DNA of 64,000 bases, from contig JAGFNJ010000017.1 in the NCBI GenBank assembly GCA_017592775.1, forward strand, positions 21,747 to 85,746. The letters run 5' to 3'. The position numbers were made by a program, and so were the translations under genes. Below, piece after piece: positions 52,833-61,711 of the stretch. Position 1 is the stretch's first letter. Each line of letters opens with the position of its first letter. The notes below the pieces were generated by a model. It ran no database searches, was not told the origin of the DNA, and worked only from the letters and a program-made list of their open reading frames with translations. The stretch is from Candidatus Accumulibacter conexus. GTDB lineage: Bacteria; Pseudomonadota; Gammaproteobacteria; Burkholderiales; Rhodocyclaceae.

Positions 52833-54472
52833 GGCCGCTCGCCGCAATCGTCAGCGGTCTCGCCGTTGCCGCGCTGGCCGCCGCCGGTGGCTACTGGCTG
52901 GGCAGCCGGGGCGCCGCGTCGCCGGCAGCGGACAGCGGCGGCAGCGTCGCCAGCACCACCGGCGAAACCAGCGCCGCCGGCAGGAAGGAGCCGCGCATCC
53001 TCTACTACCGCAACCCGATGGGGCTGCCGGACACCTCGCCGGTACCCAAGAAGGACTCGATGGGAATGGACTACATCCCCGTCCGCGAGGGCGAGGACGA
53101 CGCCGATCCGGCCGCCGCGAGGCAGCTCCGGATCAGCACCGAGAAGGTGCAGAAGCTCGGCGTGCGCAGCGAAGCGGTCCAGCTCCGTGCCCTCGACCGG
53201 ACACTGCGCGCCGCCGGCCGCATCGAGCCCGACGAACGCCGCGTCCATGCCATCGCGCCGCGTTTCGAAGGCTATGTCGAACGTCTGTACGTCAATGTCA
53301 GCGGCCAGCCGGTCGCCAGGGGTCAGCCGCTGTTCGAGGTCTACAGCCCCGAACTGGTCGCTGCGCAGCGCGAATACGCGATCGCCGCGCAGGGCGTCGA
53401 GTCCCTGCACGACGGTAGCGACTCCGCTCGCTCGGGAATGCAGGAACTCGCCGCAGCGAGCCTCAGCCGACTGCGCAACTGGGGCGTCGCCGAAGACCAG
53501 TTGGCAGCGCTCGCGCGCTCGGGCGACGCGCGCCGGACGATCAGCTTCCGCTCGCCGGTGGCGGGCATCGTCACCGAGAAGAAAGCCGTCCAGGGCATGC
53601 GCTTCATGCCCGGCGAGACGCTCTATCAGGTCACCGACCTGTCGTCGGTGTGGGTCATCGCCGACGTCTTCGAACAGGACATCGCCCTCGTTCGCACCGG
53701 CGGCAAGGCCAGGGTGACGATCAACGCCCACCCCGGCAAGCACTTCGAAGGCGTCGTCGCCTACGTCTATCCGACGCTGAACGCCGAGACGCGCACGGTG
53801 CCGGTGCGCATCGAACTCGCCAATCCGGGCCTGCTGCTCAAGCCGTCGATGTTTGCCCAGGTGGAACTGCCGCTGGCCGCCCGGGCGGCGGTGCCGAGCG
53901 TGCCGGTCTCCGCCGTGATCGACAGCGGCACCCGCCAGATCGTCCTGATCCGGCAGGCCGAAGGCCGCTTCGAGCCGCGCGCGGTCCGTCTCGGTGTGCG
54001 CAGCGACGACTACGTCGAGGTTCTCGCCGGCGTCAGCGAAGGCGAGCAGGTGGTCGTCGCCGCCAACTTCCTGATCGACGCCGAGAGCAACCTCAGGGCG
54101 GCGGTGGCCGGCCTTGGTCCAACCGCCGACGGCGCCGCCGGCAAGGCCAGCGAGCGCGGCGACGGCGGGCGGCCAGCGAACAAGGGAGCAGGCCACCGCG
54201 GCGAGGGAACGGTCGACAGCGTTGACGCGCCGGCGGCCACGGTCACGCTGCGGCATGGCCCGATCGACAGCCTGAAGTGGCCGGCGATGACGATGCCGTT
54301 CAAGCTGGCCAACCAGTCGCTGCTGCAGGGATTGCAGCCGGGCGGCAGGATTGCCTTCGACTTCGTCGAACGGCAGCCCGGCGAATGGGTGATCACGGCG
54401 CACCGGCCGCTGCCGGCAGGCCAGGACGCCGGCGCAGCGGCCGCCACCGGCAACCCGCACGCCGGTCACTGA
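52829..54472 (+). CDS. cusB: CusB-type RND adaptor with fused CusF-like metal-binding domain
   Basis: The GTG at 52829 gives 547 residues. After a membrane anchor (about 5–24) comes a heavy-metal-binding domain (ILYYRNPMGLPDTSPVPKKD, SMGMDYIPV), then barrel-sandwich, alpha-hairpin and beta-barrel adaptor domains. C-terminal to a flexible Gly/Arg linker (about 430–455) is a CusF-like domain, GTVDSVDAPAATVTLRHGPI and LKWPAMTMPFKL, whose W-x-M-x-M pattern binds Cu(I)/Ag(I). In E. coli CusF is a separate chaperone; here it is tethered to the adaptor. The protein ends GNPHAGH. Confidence 0.9.
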   Translation: MRPLAAIVSGLAVAALAAAGGYWLGSRGAASPAADSGGSVASTTGETSAAGRKEPRILYYRNPMGLPDTSPVPKKDSMGMDYIPVREGEDDADPAAARQLRISTEKVQKLGVRSEAVQLRALDRTLRAAGRIEPDERRVHAIAPRFEGYVERLYVNVSGQPVARGQPLFEVYSPELVAAQREYAIAAQGVESLHDGSDSARSGMQELAAASLSRLRNWGVAEDQLAALARSGDARRTISFRSPVAGIVTEKKAVQGMRFMPGETLYQVTDLSSVWVIADVFEQDIALVRTGGKARVTINAHPGKHFEGVVAYVYPTLNAETRTVPVRIELANPGLLLKPSMFAQVELPLAARAAVPSVPVSAVIDSGTRQIVLIRQAEGRFEPRAVRLGVRSDDYVEVLAGVSEGEQVVVAANFLIDAESNLRAAVAGLGPTADGAAGKASERGDGGRPANKGAGHRGEGTVDSVDAPAATVTLRHGPIDSLKWPAMTMPFKLANQSLLQGLQPGGRIAFDFVERQPGEWVITAHRPLPAGQDAGAAAATGNPHAGH

Positions 54473-54521
54473 CCGACGACGACCGAACGACGGCTGAACG
54501 AAGAACGCGAGGAGCCGCAGG

Positions 54522-57500
54522 ATGCTGGCCAAGATCATCGACTGGTCGGGCAGGAACCGCTTCCTGGTCGTCCTCGCCACCCTTTTCATCACCCTCGGCG
54601 GCATCCACGCGCTGCTGCGGACGCCGATCGACGCCCTGCCCGACCTCTCCGACGTGCAGGTCATCGTCTACACCGAGTACCCCGGCCAGGCGCCGCAGGT
54701 GGTCGAGGACCAGGTGACCTACCCGCTGACCACCGCCATGCTGGCGGTGCCGAAATCGAAAGTGGTGCGCGGCTTCTCCTTCTTCGGCGCCTCCTTCGTC
54801 TACATCATCTTCGACGACGACACCGACATCTACTGGGCCCGCTCGCGCGTTCTCGAATACCTGAGTTCCGCCGCCGGCCGCCTGCCGCGCGGCGTCACCC
54901 CCTCGCTCGGGCCTGACGCCAGCGGCGTCGGCTGGGTCTACCAGTACGTCCTGCTCGCCCGCGACCGGACCCTGGCCGAGCTGCGGACGATCCAGGACTG
55001 GTACGTCCGCTATCAATTGAGCAAGGCGCACGGCGTCGCCGAGGTCGCCTCGATCGGCGGCTTCGTGCAGACCTACCAGGTGACCGTCGACCCGGTCAAG
55101 CTGCGCGCCTACGGCATCCCGCTGATGAAGGTCGCACAGGTGATCCGCGACTCCAACCGCGACGTCGGTGGCCGCGTCGTCGAAATGGCCGAGACCGAGT
55201 ACATGGTCCGCGGCAGGGGCTACCTGCGCGGCCGCAGCGACATCGAGACGCTGGTCGTCAAGAGCGAACGCGGCACGCCGGTGCTGATCCGCGACATCGC
55301 CCGCGTCGAACTCGCACCCGACGAGCGGCGCGGGCTGACCGAACTGAACGGCGAAGGTGAAGTGGTGTCCGGCATCGCCATTGCCCGCCATGGCCAGAAT
55401 GCGCTCGAAGTGATCCACAACCTGAAGACCCGCATCGCGGAAATCGCCCCCGGGCTGCCGGCAGGGGTGACGGTGGAGACGGTCTATGACCGTTCCGAGC
55501 TGATCCACCGCGCCATCGAAACGCTGAAGCGAACGCTGCTCGAGGAATCGCTGATCGTCGCGCTGGTGTGCATCGTCTTCCTGCTGCACCTGCGCAGCGC
55601 GCTGGTCGCCATCCTGATGCTGCCGGTCGGCATCCTCATCGCCTTCATCGCCATGCGCGCGCTCGGCATGAACTCCAACCTGATGAGCCTCGGCGGCATC
55701 GCCATCGCCGTCGGCGCCATGATCGACGCGGCGATCGTCATGATCGAGAACGCCCACAAGCATCTCGAACGGCTGCCGGCGGAGCATTCGCCCGCCGAGC
55801 GCGACAGCGCGATCCTCGCCGCCTGCCGCGAGGTCGGCCCGGCACTGTTCTTCTCGCTGCTGATCATCACCGTCTCGTTCCTGCCGGTGTTCGCGCTGCA
55901 GGGACAGGAAGGGCGGCTGTTTTCGCCGCTCGCCTACACCAAGACCTTCGCCATGGCCGGCGCGGCGATGCTCTCGGTGACGCTGGTGCCGGTGCTGATG
56001 CTGCTGTTCATCCGCGGCAAGATCATGCCCGAGGCCAGGAACCCGGTGAACCGCTTCCTGATCCGCGTCTATCGTCCGCTCATCGCCGCCGTCATGCGCG
56101 GCAAGAAGCGGACCATCGTCCTCGCCGTGCTGGCGGTCGGCGCCACGGTCTACCCGGCCTCGCGCCTCGGCTCCGAGTTCATGCCGACGCTCAACGAAGG
56201 TTCGCTGCTCTACATGCCGACCTCGCTGCCCGGCATGTCGATCACCAAGGCGGCCGAGCTGATGCAGACGCAGAACCGGATCATCATGAGTTTTCCCGAA
56301 GTCGCTTCGGTCTGGGGCAAGGCCGGGCGCGCCAACACGGCGACCGATCCGGCGCCGACCGAGATGTTCGAGACGGTCATCAACCTGAAACCCGAGTCCG
56401 AATGGCGCCCCGGGCTGAACATCGACCGGCTGATCGGCGAACTCGACCAGGCACTGCAGATCCCCGGCGTCGCCAACTCGTGGACGATGCCGATCAAGGC
56501 GCGCATCGACATGCTGTCCACCGGCATCCGCACGCCGATCGGCATCAAGGTCTTCGGCCGCGATCTTGGCGCGATGGAAGAGCTGGCGAAGGAAATCGAG
56601 GCCGTCGTCAGGACCGTTCCCGGCACCAGCAGCGCCTTCGCCGAGCGCATCACCGGCGGCTTCTACCTCGACATCGAACCCGACCGCGAACGACTGGCGC
56701 GCTACGGCCTGGCGGTCGGCGACCTGCAGGACGTCATCGGCGCAGCCCTTGGTGGCGAAATCGTCACCACCACGGTCGAAGGCCGGGAACGTTTCGGCGT
56801 CAGCGTCCGCTATCCGCGCGAACTCCGCGGCGACCCGCAGCAGATCGCCCACGAGGTGCTGGTGCCGACGATGAGCGGTGCGATGATCCCGCTCGGGCAG
56901 GTGGCGCGTGTCGTCATCAGCAAGGGTGCGCCCGTCGTGCGCACCGAGAACGCCCTGCTCTCCGCCTACATCTACGTCGATATCCGCGATCGCGACATCG
57001 GCCGCTACGTCGCCGACGCGAAGAAGGCGGTCGCCGAGCGGATCAGCTTCGCGCCCGGCTACTACGTCACCTGGAGCGGCCAGTTCGAGTACATGCAGCG
57101 GGCGATCGAGCGGATGAAGATCGTCATCCCGGTCACCCTGCTGTCGATCTTCCTGCTCCTCTACCTCAACTTCCGGCGCATCGGCGAAACGCTGATCGTC
57201 ATGCTCTCGGTCCCCTTCGCGCTCGTCGGCGGCATCTGGCTGATCTGGCTGCTCGACTACAACCTGTCGGTGGCGGTCGCCGTCGGCTTCATCGCGCTCG
57301 CCGGCGTTGCCGCCGAGACCGGCGTCGTCATGCTCATCTACCTCGACCACGCCTGGCAGGCGATCCGGCAGGAACGCCGCGCTGCCGGGAGCGCAGCGAC
57401 CGCCGACGACCTCTACCGGGCAATCATGGAGGGCGCCGTCGAGCGCGTGCGGCCGAAGATGATGACCGTCGTCGCGATCATGGCTGGTCTGCTGCCGATC

Positions 57501-57704
57501 ATGTGGGGAACGGGAACCGGCTCGGAGGTGATGCGCCGCATCGCGGCGCCGATGGTCGGCGGCATGATCTCCTCGACGATCCTCACGCTCGCCGTGATTC
57601 CCGCGCTCTACGCGCTGGTCCAGCAATGGTCGCTGCGCCGCGAGGCGGCGGTGATGGCGGCATCGACCGCATCAACGGCGGACGGGAGCGCCAGGACGGG
57701 CTGA
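54522..57704 (+). CDS. cusA: CusA/CzcA-type heavy-metal RND pump
   Basis: The 1060-residue protein has the twelve-helix RND layout with two large periplasmic loops. The proton-relay helix reads GGIAIAVGAMIDAAIVMIEN, with the Asp and Glu of heavy-metal RND pumps. FSFFGASFVYIIFDDDTDIY and TEYPGQAPQVVEDQVTYPLT are also conserved in this subfamily. With a CusF-containing adaptor, Cu(I)/Ag(I) is the likely substrate. It lies 49 bp after the adaptor gene. No two-component regulator adjoins. Confidence 0.93.
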   Translation: MLAKIIDWSGRNRFLVVLATLFITLGGIHALLRTPIDALPDLSDVQVIVYTEYPGQAPQVVEDQVTYPLTTAMLAVPKSKVVRGFSFFGASFVYIIFDDDTDIYWARSRVLEYLSSAAGRLPRGVTPSLGPDASGVGWVYQYVLLARDRTLAELRTIQDWYVRYQLSKAHGVAEVASIGGFVQTYQVTVDPVKLRAYGIPLMKVAQVIRDSNRDVGGRVVEMAETEYMVRGRGYLRGRSDIETLVVKSERGTPVLIRDIARVELAPDERRGLTELNGEGEVVSGIAIARHGQNALEVIHNLKTRIAEIAPGLPAGVTVETVYDRSELIHRAIETLKRTLLEESLIVALVCIVFLLHLRSALVAILMLPVGILIAFIAMRALGMNSNLMSLGGIAIAVGAMIDAAIVMIENAHKHLERLPAEHSPAERDSAILAACREVGPALFFSLLIITVSFLPVFALQGQEGRLFSPLAYTKTFAMAGAAMLSVTLVPVLMLLFIRGKIMPEARNPVNRFLIRVYRPLIAAVMRGKKRTIVLAVLAVGATVYPASRLGSEFMPTLNEGSLLYMPTSLPGMSITKAAELMQTQNRIIMSFPEVASVWGKAGRANTATDPAPTEMFETVINLKPESEWRPGLNIDRLIGELDQALQIPGVANSWTMPIKARIDMLSTGIRTPIGIKVFGRDLGAMEELAKEIEAVVRTVPGTSSAFAERITGGFYLDIEPDRERLARYGLAVGDLQDVIGAALGGEIVTTTVEGRERFGVSVRYPRELRGDPQQIAHEVLVPTMSGAMIPLGQVARVVISKGAPVVRTENALLSAYIYVDIRDRDIGRYVADAKKAVAERISFAPGYYVTWSGQFEYMQRAIERMKIVIPVTLLSIFLLLYLNFRRIGETLIVMLSVPFALVGGIWLIWLLDYNLSVAVAVGFIALAGVAAETGVVMLIYLDHAWQAIRQERRAAGSAATADDLYRAIMEGAVERVRPKMMTVVAIMAGLLPIMWGTGTGSEVMRRIAAPMVGGMISSTILTLAVIPALYALVQQWSLRREAAVMAASTASTADGSARTG

Positions 57705-57802
57705 GGCGAACGGCGCCGACCGCCGCCAGGAGTCGATCACGGAACGGAATCACGCCCACCCGCCGCCCCGGGCGTCGCGGGCACTTCGACGCGGCCAGGA
57801 GA

Positions 57803-58819
57803 TCAGTGCAGGTCGTCGAGCGGGCTGCGTACGCCCAGCCCGCCGCGATTGAGCACATGCGTGTAGATCATCGTCGTCGACACATCCGCATGCCCCAACA
57901 GCTCCTGCACCGTGCGGATGTCACGGCCGCTTTCCAGGAGCGAGGTCGCGAACGAATGGCGCAGGGTGTGCGGCGTGGCCGGCTTGCTGATCCCCGCCTG
58001 ATGCAGCGCCGCGCGCATCGCGCGCTGGATGCTCTGCGCTTCGACGTGGTGCCGACGAATCGCTCCCGAGCGTGGGTCGAGCGATCGCCTGGCGGCGACG
58101 AAGACATACTGCCAGGCCCATTCGCGCGCCGCATGCGGATACTTGCGTGCCAGCGCAAACGGCAGAAAGACTTCTCCGAAGCCCTCGGCAAGGTCGGCCT
58201 CGTGCAGCGCCTTGACGCGCCCGAGGTGCGCGCGCAGCGGATCGGCCAGCGTCCTCGGCAGCATCGTGACGCGGTCCTTGGCGCCTTTGCCCTCGCGAAC
58301 CAGGATCTCGCCACGCGCGAAGTCGATGTCCTTCACGCGCAAACGCAGACATTCCATGATGCGCATGCCGGTGCCGTAGAGCAGCCGCAGGATCAGGCCC
58401 GTCGTACCCTCGCTCAGCACCAGCAAGCGCTGCACTTCTTCCGGCGTGAGTACGACCGGCAAGCGCCTGGGAGCTTTCGCCGACTCGACCTCGTCGAGCC
58501 AGGGAAGCTCGTTGCCGAGCACCTCCTTGTACAGGAAGAGCAGCGCACTCTTCGCCTGGTTCTGCGTCGACGCAGCAACGCGCCCCGCGACGGCAAGGTG
58601 CGTGAGGAAGGATTCGACTTCCCGCGCGCCCATTTCACCCGGATGTCGCTTGTTGTGGAAGAGGATGAAGCGCCGCACCCAGTCGCAGTAGGCCTGCTCG
58701 GTGCGGATGCTATAGTGCTTGAACCGGATGCGGTCGGCGAGCTGATCGAGCAACCGGCGCGGCGGCGCAGCGGGCGGGGCATTGACGCAATTGCCGGAAC
58801 TTTTAGTGGACGGACCCAT
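57803..58819 (-). CDS. intI: integron integrase
   Basis: The 338-residue tyrosine recombinase has the catalytic set R ([18 protein letters not shown]), H-x-x-R ([16 protein letters not shown]) and Tyr ([15 protein letters not shown]). The extra segment that defines IntI among tyrosine recombinases is present: [20 protein letters not shown] followed by VFVA. It recombines attI with attC to insert or shuffle gene cassettes. It is transcribed away from the array, the classic orientation. A LexA box overlaps its promoter. The start at 58819 begins [10 protein letters not shown]. Confidence 0.96.
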   Translation of the reverse strand: MGPSTKSSGNCVNAPPAAPPRRLLDQLADRIRFKHYSIRTEQAYCDWVRRFILFHNKRHPGEMGAREVESFLTHLAVAGRVAASTQNQAKSALLFLYKEVLGNELPWLDEVESAKAPRRLPVVLTPEEVQRLLVLSEGTTGLILRLLYGTGMRIMECLRLRVKDIDFARGEILVREGKGAKDRVTMLPRTLADPLRAHLGRVKALHEADLAEGFGEVFLPFALARKYPHAAREWAWQYVFVAARRSLDPRSGAIRRHHVEAQSIQRAMRAALHQAGISKPATPHTLRHSFATSLLESGRDIRTVQELLGHADVSTTMIYTHVLNRGGLGVRSPLDDLH

Positions 58820-58857
58820 GGCGTACCTCACTGTTCTGTCGGGAGATTTCGCACTTG

Positions 58858-58899
58858 CTGTACATGCGTACAGTATAGTGACGCAAAGCTTTGCGTCAA
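58858..58899 (-). promoter_or_regulatory. intI promoter with LexA box and 20-bp palindrome
   Basis: On the minus strand TTGACG (58899–58894) and TATACT (58877–58872) are 16 bp apart. CTGTACATGCGTACAG (58858–58873) matches the LexA consensus CTGT-N8-ACAG perfectly and overlaps the -10. The spacer contains the perfect palindrome TGACGCAAAGCTTTGCGTCA (58879–58898), a possible second regulator site. SOS control of the integrase is strongly suggested. Confidence 0.85.
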
Positions 58900-58917
58900 G
58901 TAGGATTGCTACTTCAC

Positions 58918-58924
58918 GTTGGGC
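58918..58924 (+). other. attI/first-cassette recombination point
   Basis: GTTGGGC fits the GTTRRRY core. It lies between intI and the first cassette gene, whose ATG is 12 bp further on. Crossover is expected between G and TT. The rest of attI lies to the left, up to the intI promoter. Confidence 0.75.
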
Positions 58925-58935
58925 GTCTTGAAGCC

Positions 58936-59424
58936 ATGCCAATGCCGCGACCGCTGAAATGGATTCTCTGGATTGTTGGCACCCTTGCGTCCTTAGCCGT
59001 TGGCGCAGTGCTGCTGATGGCTTGGCTCTTCTCTGGGTTGGTAGGTGAGCCGAGCAAAGACGAAGTTGCTCGTGTCGTATCGCCGTCCGGAAACATCGAC
59101 GCCGTACTTTTCGAAACCAACGGCGGAGCTACAACTTCATTCGGGTATGAAGTTTACGTCGTAGAGCACGGCGCTCAACCGTCAGGCTCGCCTGCGGTTT
59201 CGCTATATGGTGCTGTTCGAAATCAACACGCGTACGGCGCAAACCTTACCTGGCCATCGTCCGATTCACTGGCCGTCGAATATCTGAGCGCAAAGGCCGC
59301 TAAGGTTAATGCGCAAACTCAGTCTATCGGCACGCAAGCTATCCATATCGCCCTTCGAGACGGAGCAACCGACAATGCTGCCCCGCCAGGAGGCATGCTC
59401 TACAACCTGCGAGGGCGCCAATGA
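58936..59424 (+). CDS. cassette gene: membrane-anchored protein of unknown function
   Basis: The 162-residue product starts [20 protein letters not shown] with one N-terminal helix (8–36). A soluble domain follows, containing [20 protein letters not shown] and [14 protein letters not shown], a pattern seen in small anchored proteins of unknown role. It is the first cassette, directly after attI and therefore best placed for expression from an integron promoter. GC content falls clearly below that of the flanking chromosome. No family is assigned. Confidence 0.8.
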   Translation: MPMPRPLKWILWIVGTLASLAVGAVLLMAWLFSGLVGEPSKDEVARVVSPSGNIDAVLFETNGGATTSFGYEVYVVEHGAQPSGSPAVSLYGAVRNQHAYGANLTWPSSDSLAVEYLSAKAAKVNAQTQSIGTQAIHIALRDGATDNAAPPGGMLYNLRGRQ

Positions 59425-59430
59425 AAATCC

Positions 59431-59497
59431 GCCCAACCCATCATTCCACCGGACCTGCGCAAAAAGCCGCGCAGGCCAGTGAATTCAGACGTTAGGT
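59431..59497 (+). other. attC site 1
   Basis: The site runs from GCCCAAC (59431–59437) to GTTAGGT (59491–59497), 67 bp. The interior is an imperfect inverted repeat with the apical stem CTGCGC…GCGCAG. GAATTCAGACGTTAGG resembles many attC right ends. Confidence 0.85.
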
Positions 59498-59514
59498 TGC
59501 ACACCTTAGCCAAT

Positions 59515-60210
59515 ATGAACGCACACACCGTCGAATCGTTTGTCGATTTCATCAAGCACAGTGACGTCTTCGACTTGGTGGTGCATCACGTTGTCTTCCG
59601 AGGTCAGCCCATTCAGGGCAATCTCCTCCCAGGAATTGCGCGTTCCGATCCGACGATCGACACAACCATCAAAGAACAGAAGTTACTTGAGGAGCTGAAG
59701 CTCTTGGGTGCTTCATTTCTCCCTGCAGCGACCGAGACAGACCTTGATCTACTTGTTCGCGCTCAACACTTTGGCATGAAGACTCGTCTTCTTGACTGGA
59801 CTTCCAACTCACTGGCAGCCCTTTGGTTTGCGTGCGCGGATCCAAAGCCCGGCGACGTTTTTGTCTATGCGCTTGAAGCAGACAATTTACTTCTCGATAG
59901 CACCGTCTATACACAAAGCCCTTTCAAGGCAGCCAAGACAAGAGTGCTCCGTCCGAGGCTGAACAACCCGCGCGTAGTAGCTCAACATGGTTGGTTTACT
60001 CTTCATCGGTACTCAGTGAAAGCTAAACGCTTCGTATCTCTTGAGCGCAACCCGGAGACAGCGAAGCATCTCCATGAATACAAGATTCCGGCCGCAAAGC
60101 GAGCTGAACTGCTTACTGCGCTAGATCGGCATGGCGTAAGTGCACGAACCCTCATTCCAGACATAGGTGGTCTTTGCCAATATCTAAACTGGAAGCAAAG
60201 TGCAACCTAA
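59515..60210 (+). CDS. cassette gene: FRG-domain protein
   Basis: The 231-residue protein begins MNAHTVESFVDFIKHSDVFD. The FRG signature is seen in VVFRGQPIQGNLLPGIARSD, and QHFGMKTRLLDWTSNSLAAL with WFAC gives the conserved TRLLDWT core. FRG-domain proteins of this size are frequent in mobile and defence contexts, but their biochemical activity is not settled to my knowledge. The stop codon is embedded in the attC left core (ACCTAAC). Confidence 0.88.
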   Translation: MNAHTVESFVDFIKHSDVFDLVVHHVVFRGQPIQGNLLPGIARSDPTIDTTIKEQKLLEELKLLGASFLPAATETDLDLLVRAQHFGMKTRLLDWTSNSLAALWFACADPKPGDVFVYALEADNLLLDSTVYTQSPFKAAKTRVLRPRLNNPRVVAQHGWFTLHRYSVKAKRFVSLERNPETAKHLHEYKIPAAKRAELLTALDRHGVSARTLIPDIGGLCQYLNWKQSAT

Positions 60211-60291
60211 CCCTGCGGTCGACCCCGTTCCCTTCGGTCACTGGACGCTGCGCGATGAAGCCGCGCAGCGCCGGTCACCTCCACGTTAGGC
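60205..60291 (+). other. attC site 2
   Basis: The site runs from ACCTAAC (60205–60211), which contains the stop of the FRG gene, to GTTAGGC (60285–60291), 87 bp. The apical stem is CTGCGCG-ATGAAGC-CGCGCAG. Confidence 0.85.
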
Positions 60292-60298
60292 ATCGCAC

Positions 60299-60841
60299 AT
60301 GGCAGCCTGGGGCGACAAGATAATCCGAACGTTCCTCTCCTACCGCCGTCGCGACACGGAAGGCGTCGTCCAGCGAGTTCATGCGCGCCTGCGTCACCAT
60401 TACTCAACTGAAGCAGTCTTTCGAGATGTCGCTTCAATTCGCCTGGGCGCCGACTTTCGCGACGCTGTTTCTGCTGCTCTCCTAAAATCCGACTCCGTGT
60501 TAGTCTTCATCGGTTCGCACTGGCTGGATACCCACGCACCCAGTGGGCAACCTCGGATCTTCCATCCGGCTGACCCAGTCCGCATGGAAGTCGAGATCGC
60601 GCTTTCGCTCAACAAGCACATTGTCCCGATTCTGGTAGACGGGGCGACGATGCCAGCCGGCTCTGCGCTACCGCCGAGTGTTGCCATTCTGTCGTTCCTT
60701 AACGCCGCAAGTCTACGTACTGGATCGACCTTTGATTTTGATATGGACGCCCTCGTCCGTGGTCTAGAACGAGCACACGGCTTTCCTACGACCTTTGATC
60801 TTGTATCTGACGACGACAACATGGGCCACCATTATGAATAG
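60299..60841 (+). CDS. cassette gene: TIR-domain protein
   Basis: The 180-residue protein consists almost entirely of a TIR domain: IIRTFLSYRRRDTEG (box 1), VFRDVASIRLGADFRDAV, SDSVLVFIGSHWLD, and RMEVEIALSLNKHIVPILVD. E97 in RMEVEIA is at the place of the catalytic glutamate of NAD-cleaving TIRs. It starts 8 bp after attC 2 and overlaps the following membrane-protein gene by 8 nt (ATGAATAG), so the two form one cassette. A defence role (NAD depletion or signalling) is inferred. Confidence 0.9.
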   Translation: MAAWGDKIIRTFLSYRRRDTEGVVQRVHARLRHHYSTEAVFRDVASIRLGADFRDAVSAALLKSDSVLVFIGSHWLDTHAPSGQPRIFHPADPVRMEVEIALSLNKHIVPILVDGATMPAGSALPPSVAILSFLNAASLRTGSTFDFDMDALVRGLERAHGFPTTFDLVSDDDNMGHHYE

Positions 60842-61691
60842 CGACCCTGTCCACGCTGAAACTGTCGTCCTAGTCCTCGGCATCATACCGATCGCTGCAA
60901 TTATGGTGCACAAGGTTATCTTCGGACTGCTTCCGTTCTTCGGAATCGGATCCATCTTTCGCGACATTCGTTCGTACACTCACTGGTACGAACCGCCTCT
61001 GGAAGCGCCACTGGCTGCGATCGGTGGCTCAAATATCCAACCCGCGAGCATGCTTGGGTCTCAGCCGAACGACGGTGCGGATTTGGGCTTCCTTACCCTA
61101 AAGTGCCAAGCCCAACAAGTCAGCGAATCGAAGTGGCTGCTCTCCGTAGTCTTTGAACTTCTCAATCGCACTGACTCTGAAATCGTCTTCGACGATGTCC
61201 ATGTTCGCATCTTTGAACGGGACTCTTTTGCTCCTGCGCTAGACACTATTAGCTATTTCGGGGATGTTTGGATAGCACGTGACAATACGCTTATAAAGGA
61301 GGACCGATCTTACTCAGTCAGTCCCGCTGACGGATTTCAGCTGCGCCTAAACGTAACCGCAACCCGAGTTGAGGGCGCCCCTGCCTACGGAGCCTCCCCT
61401 ACCGAAAAAGGAGGTCAGCTACTGGTTGTGTTTGGAATCGTAATCGATTACTACATTCGCCGCTCCGGCGGACACGTCGAGCGCGCCTGCAGATCATCGG
61501 ACTCCGTCTACGTTCTAAACTCCTCAGGAGTTCTGTCGGGCCGCGCATTCTTCCCCGTGAATCAGCAGTCGTTGATTTCACTAAGGAGTAGCAACGGCGT
61601 CACCCAGTCGAAGGCGACGACGAAGTTTTTCGATCGCCTGGGTCAGTACCTTGAGGATCATTTCGCTTTTCGCCCTCGTCCGAAAGCCTAA
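60834..61691 (+). CDS. cassette gene: membrane protein coupled to the TIR gene
   Basis: The 285-residue protein begins MNSDPVHAETVVLVLGIIPI with one membrane helix (about 8–36) and then a beta-rich soluble domain (LKCQAQQVSESKWLLSVVFE, VFDDVHVRIFERDSF). It overlaps the TIR gene by 8 nt, implying a common function. The stop lies in GCCTAAC (61686–61692), which looks like the left core of an attC whose remainder is missing. I recognise no family. It could be the effector or sensor partner of the TIR protein. Confidence 0.85.
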   Translation: MNSDPVHAETVVLVLGIIPIAAIMVHKVIFGLLPFFGIGSIFRDIRSYTHWYEPPLEAPLAAIGGSNIQPASMLGSQPNDGADLGFLTLKCQAQQVSESKWLLSVVFELLNRTDSEIVFDDVHVRIFERDSFAPALDTISYFGDVWIARDNTLIKEDRSYSVSPADGFQLRLNVTATRVEGAPAYGASPTEKGGQLLVVFGIVIDYYIRRSGGHVERACRSSDSVYVLNSSGVLSGRAFFPVNQQSLISLRSSNGVTQSKATTKFFDRLGQYLEDHFAFRPRPKA

Positions 61692-61711
61692 CCGCATTCG
61701 ATTGATTCAGC

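Noticed and set aside
53650-54225. 191-codon frame inside cusB
   Set aside because: A shadow frame of the adaptor gene with Arg-rich composition.
54393-57626. Very long minus-strand frame (1077 codons) opposite cusA
   Set aside because: A codon-bias artefact of high-GC DNA; composition is His/Asp/Arg-rich without any domain, while cusA on the other strand is unmistakable.
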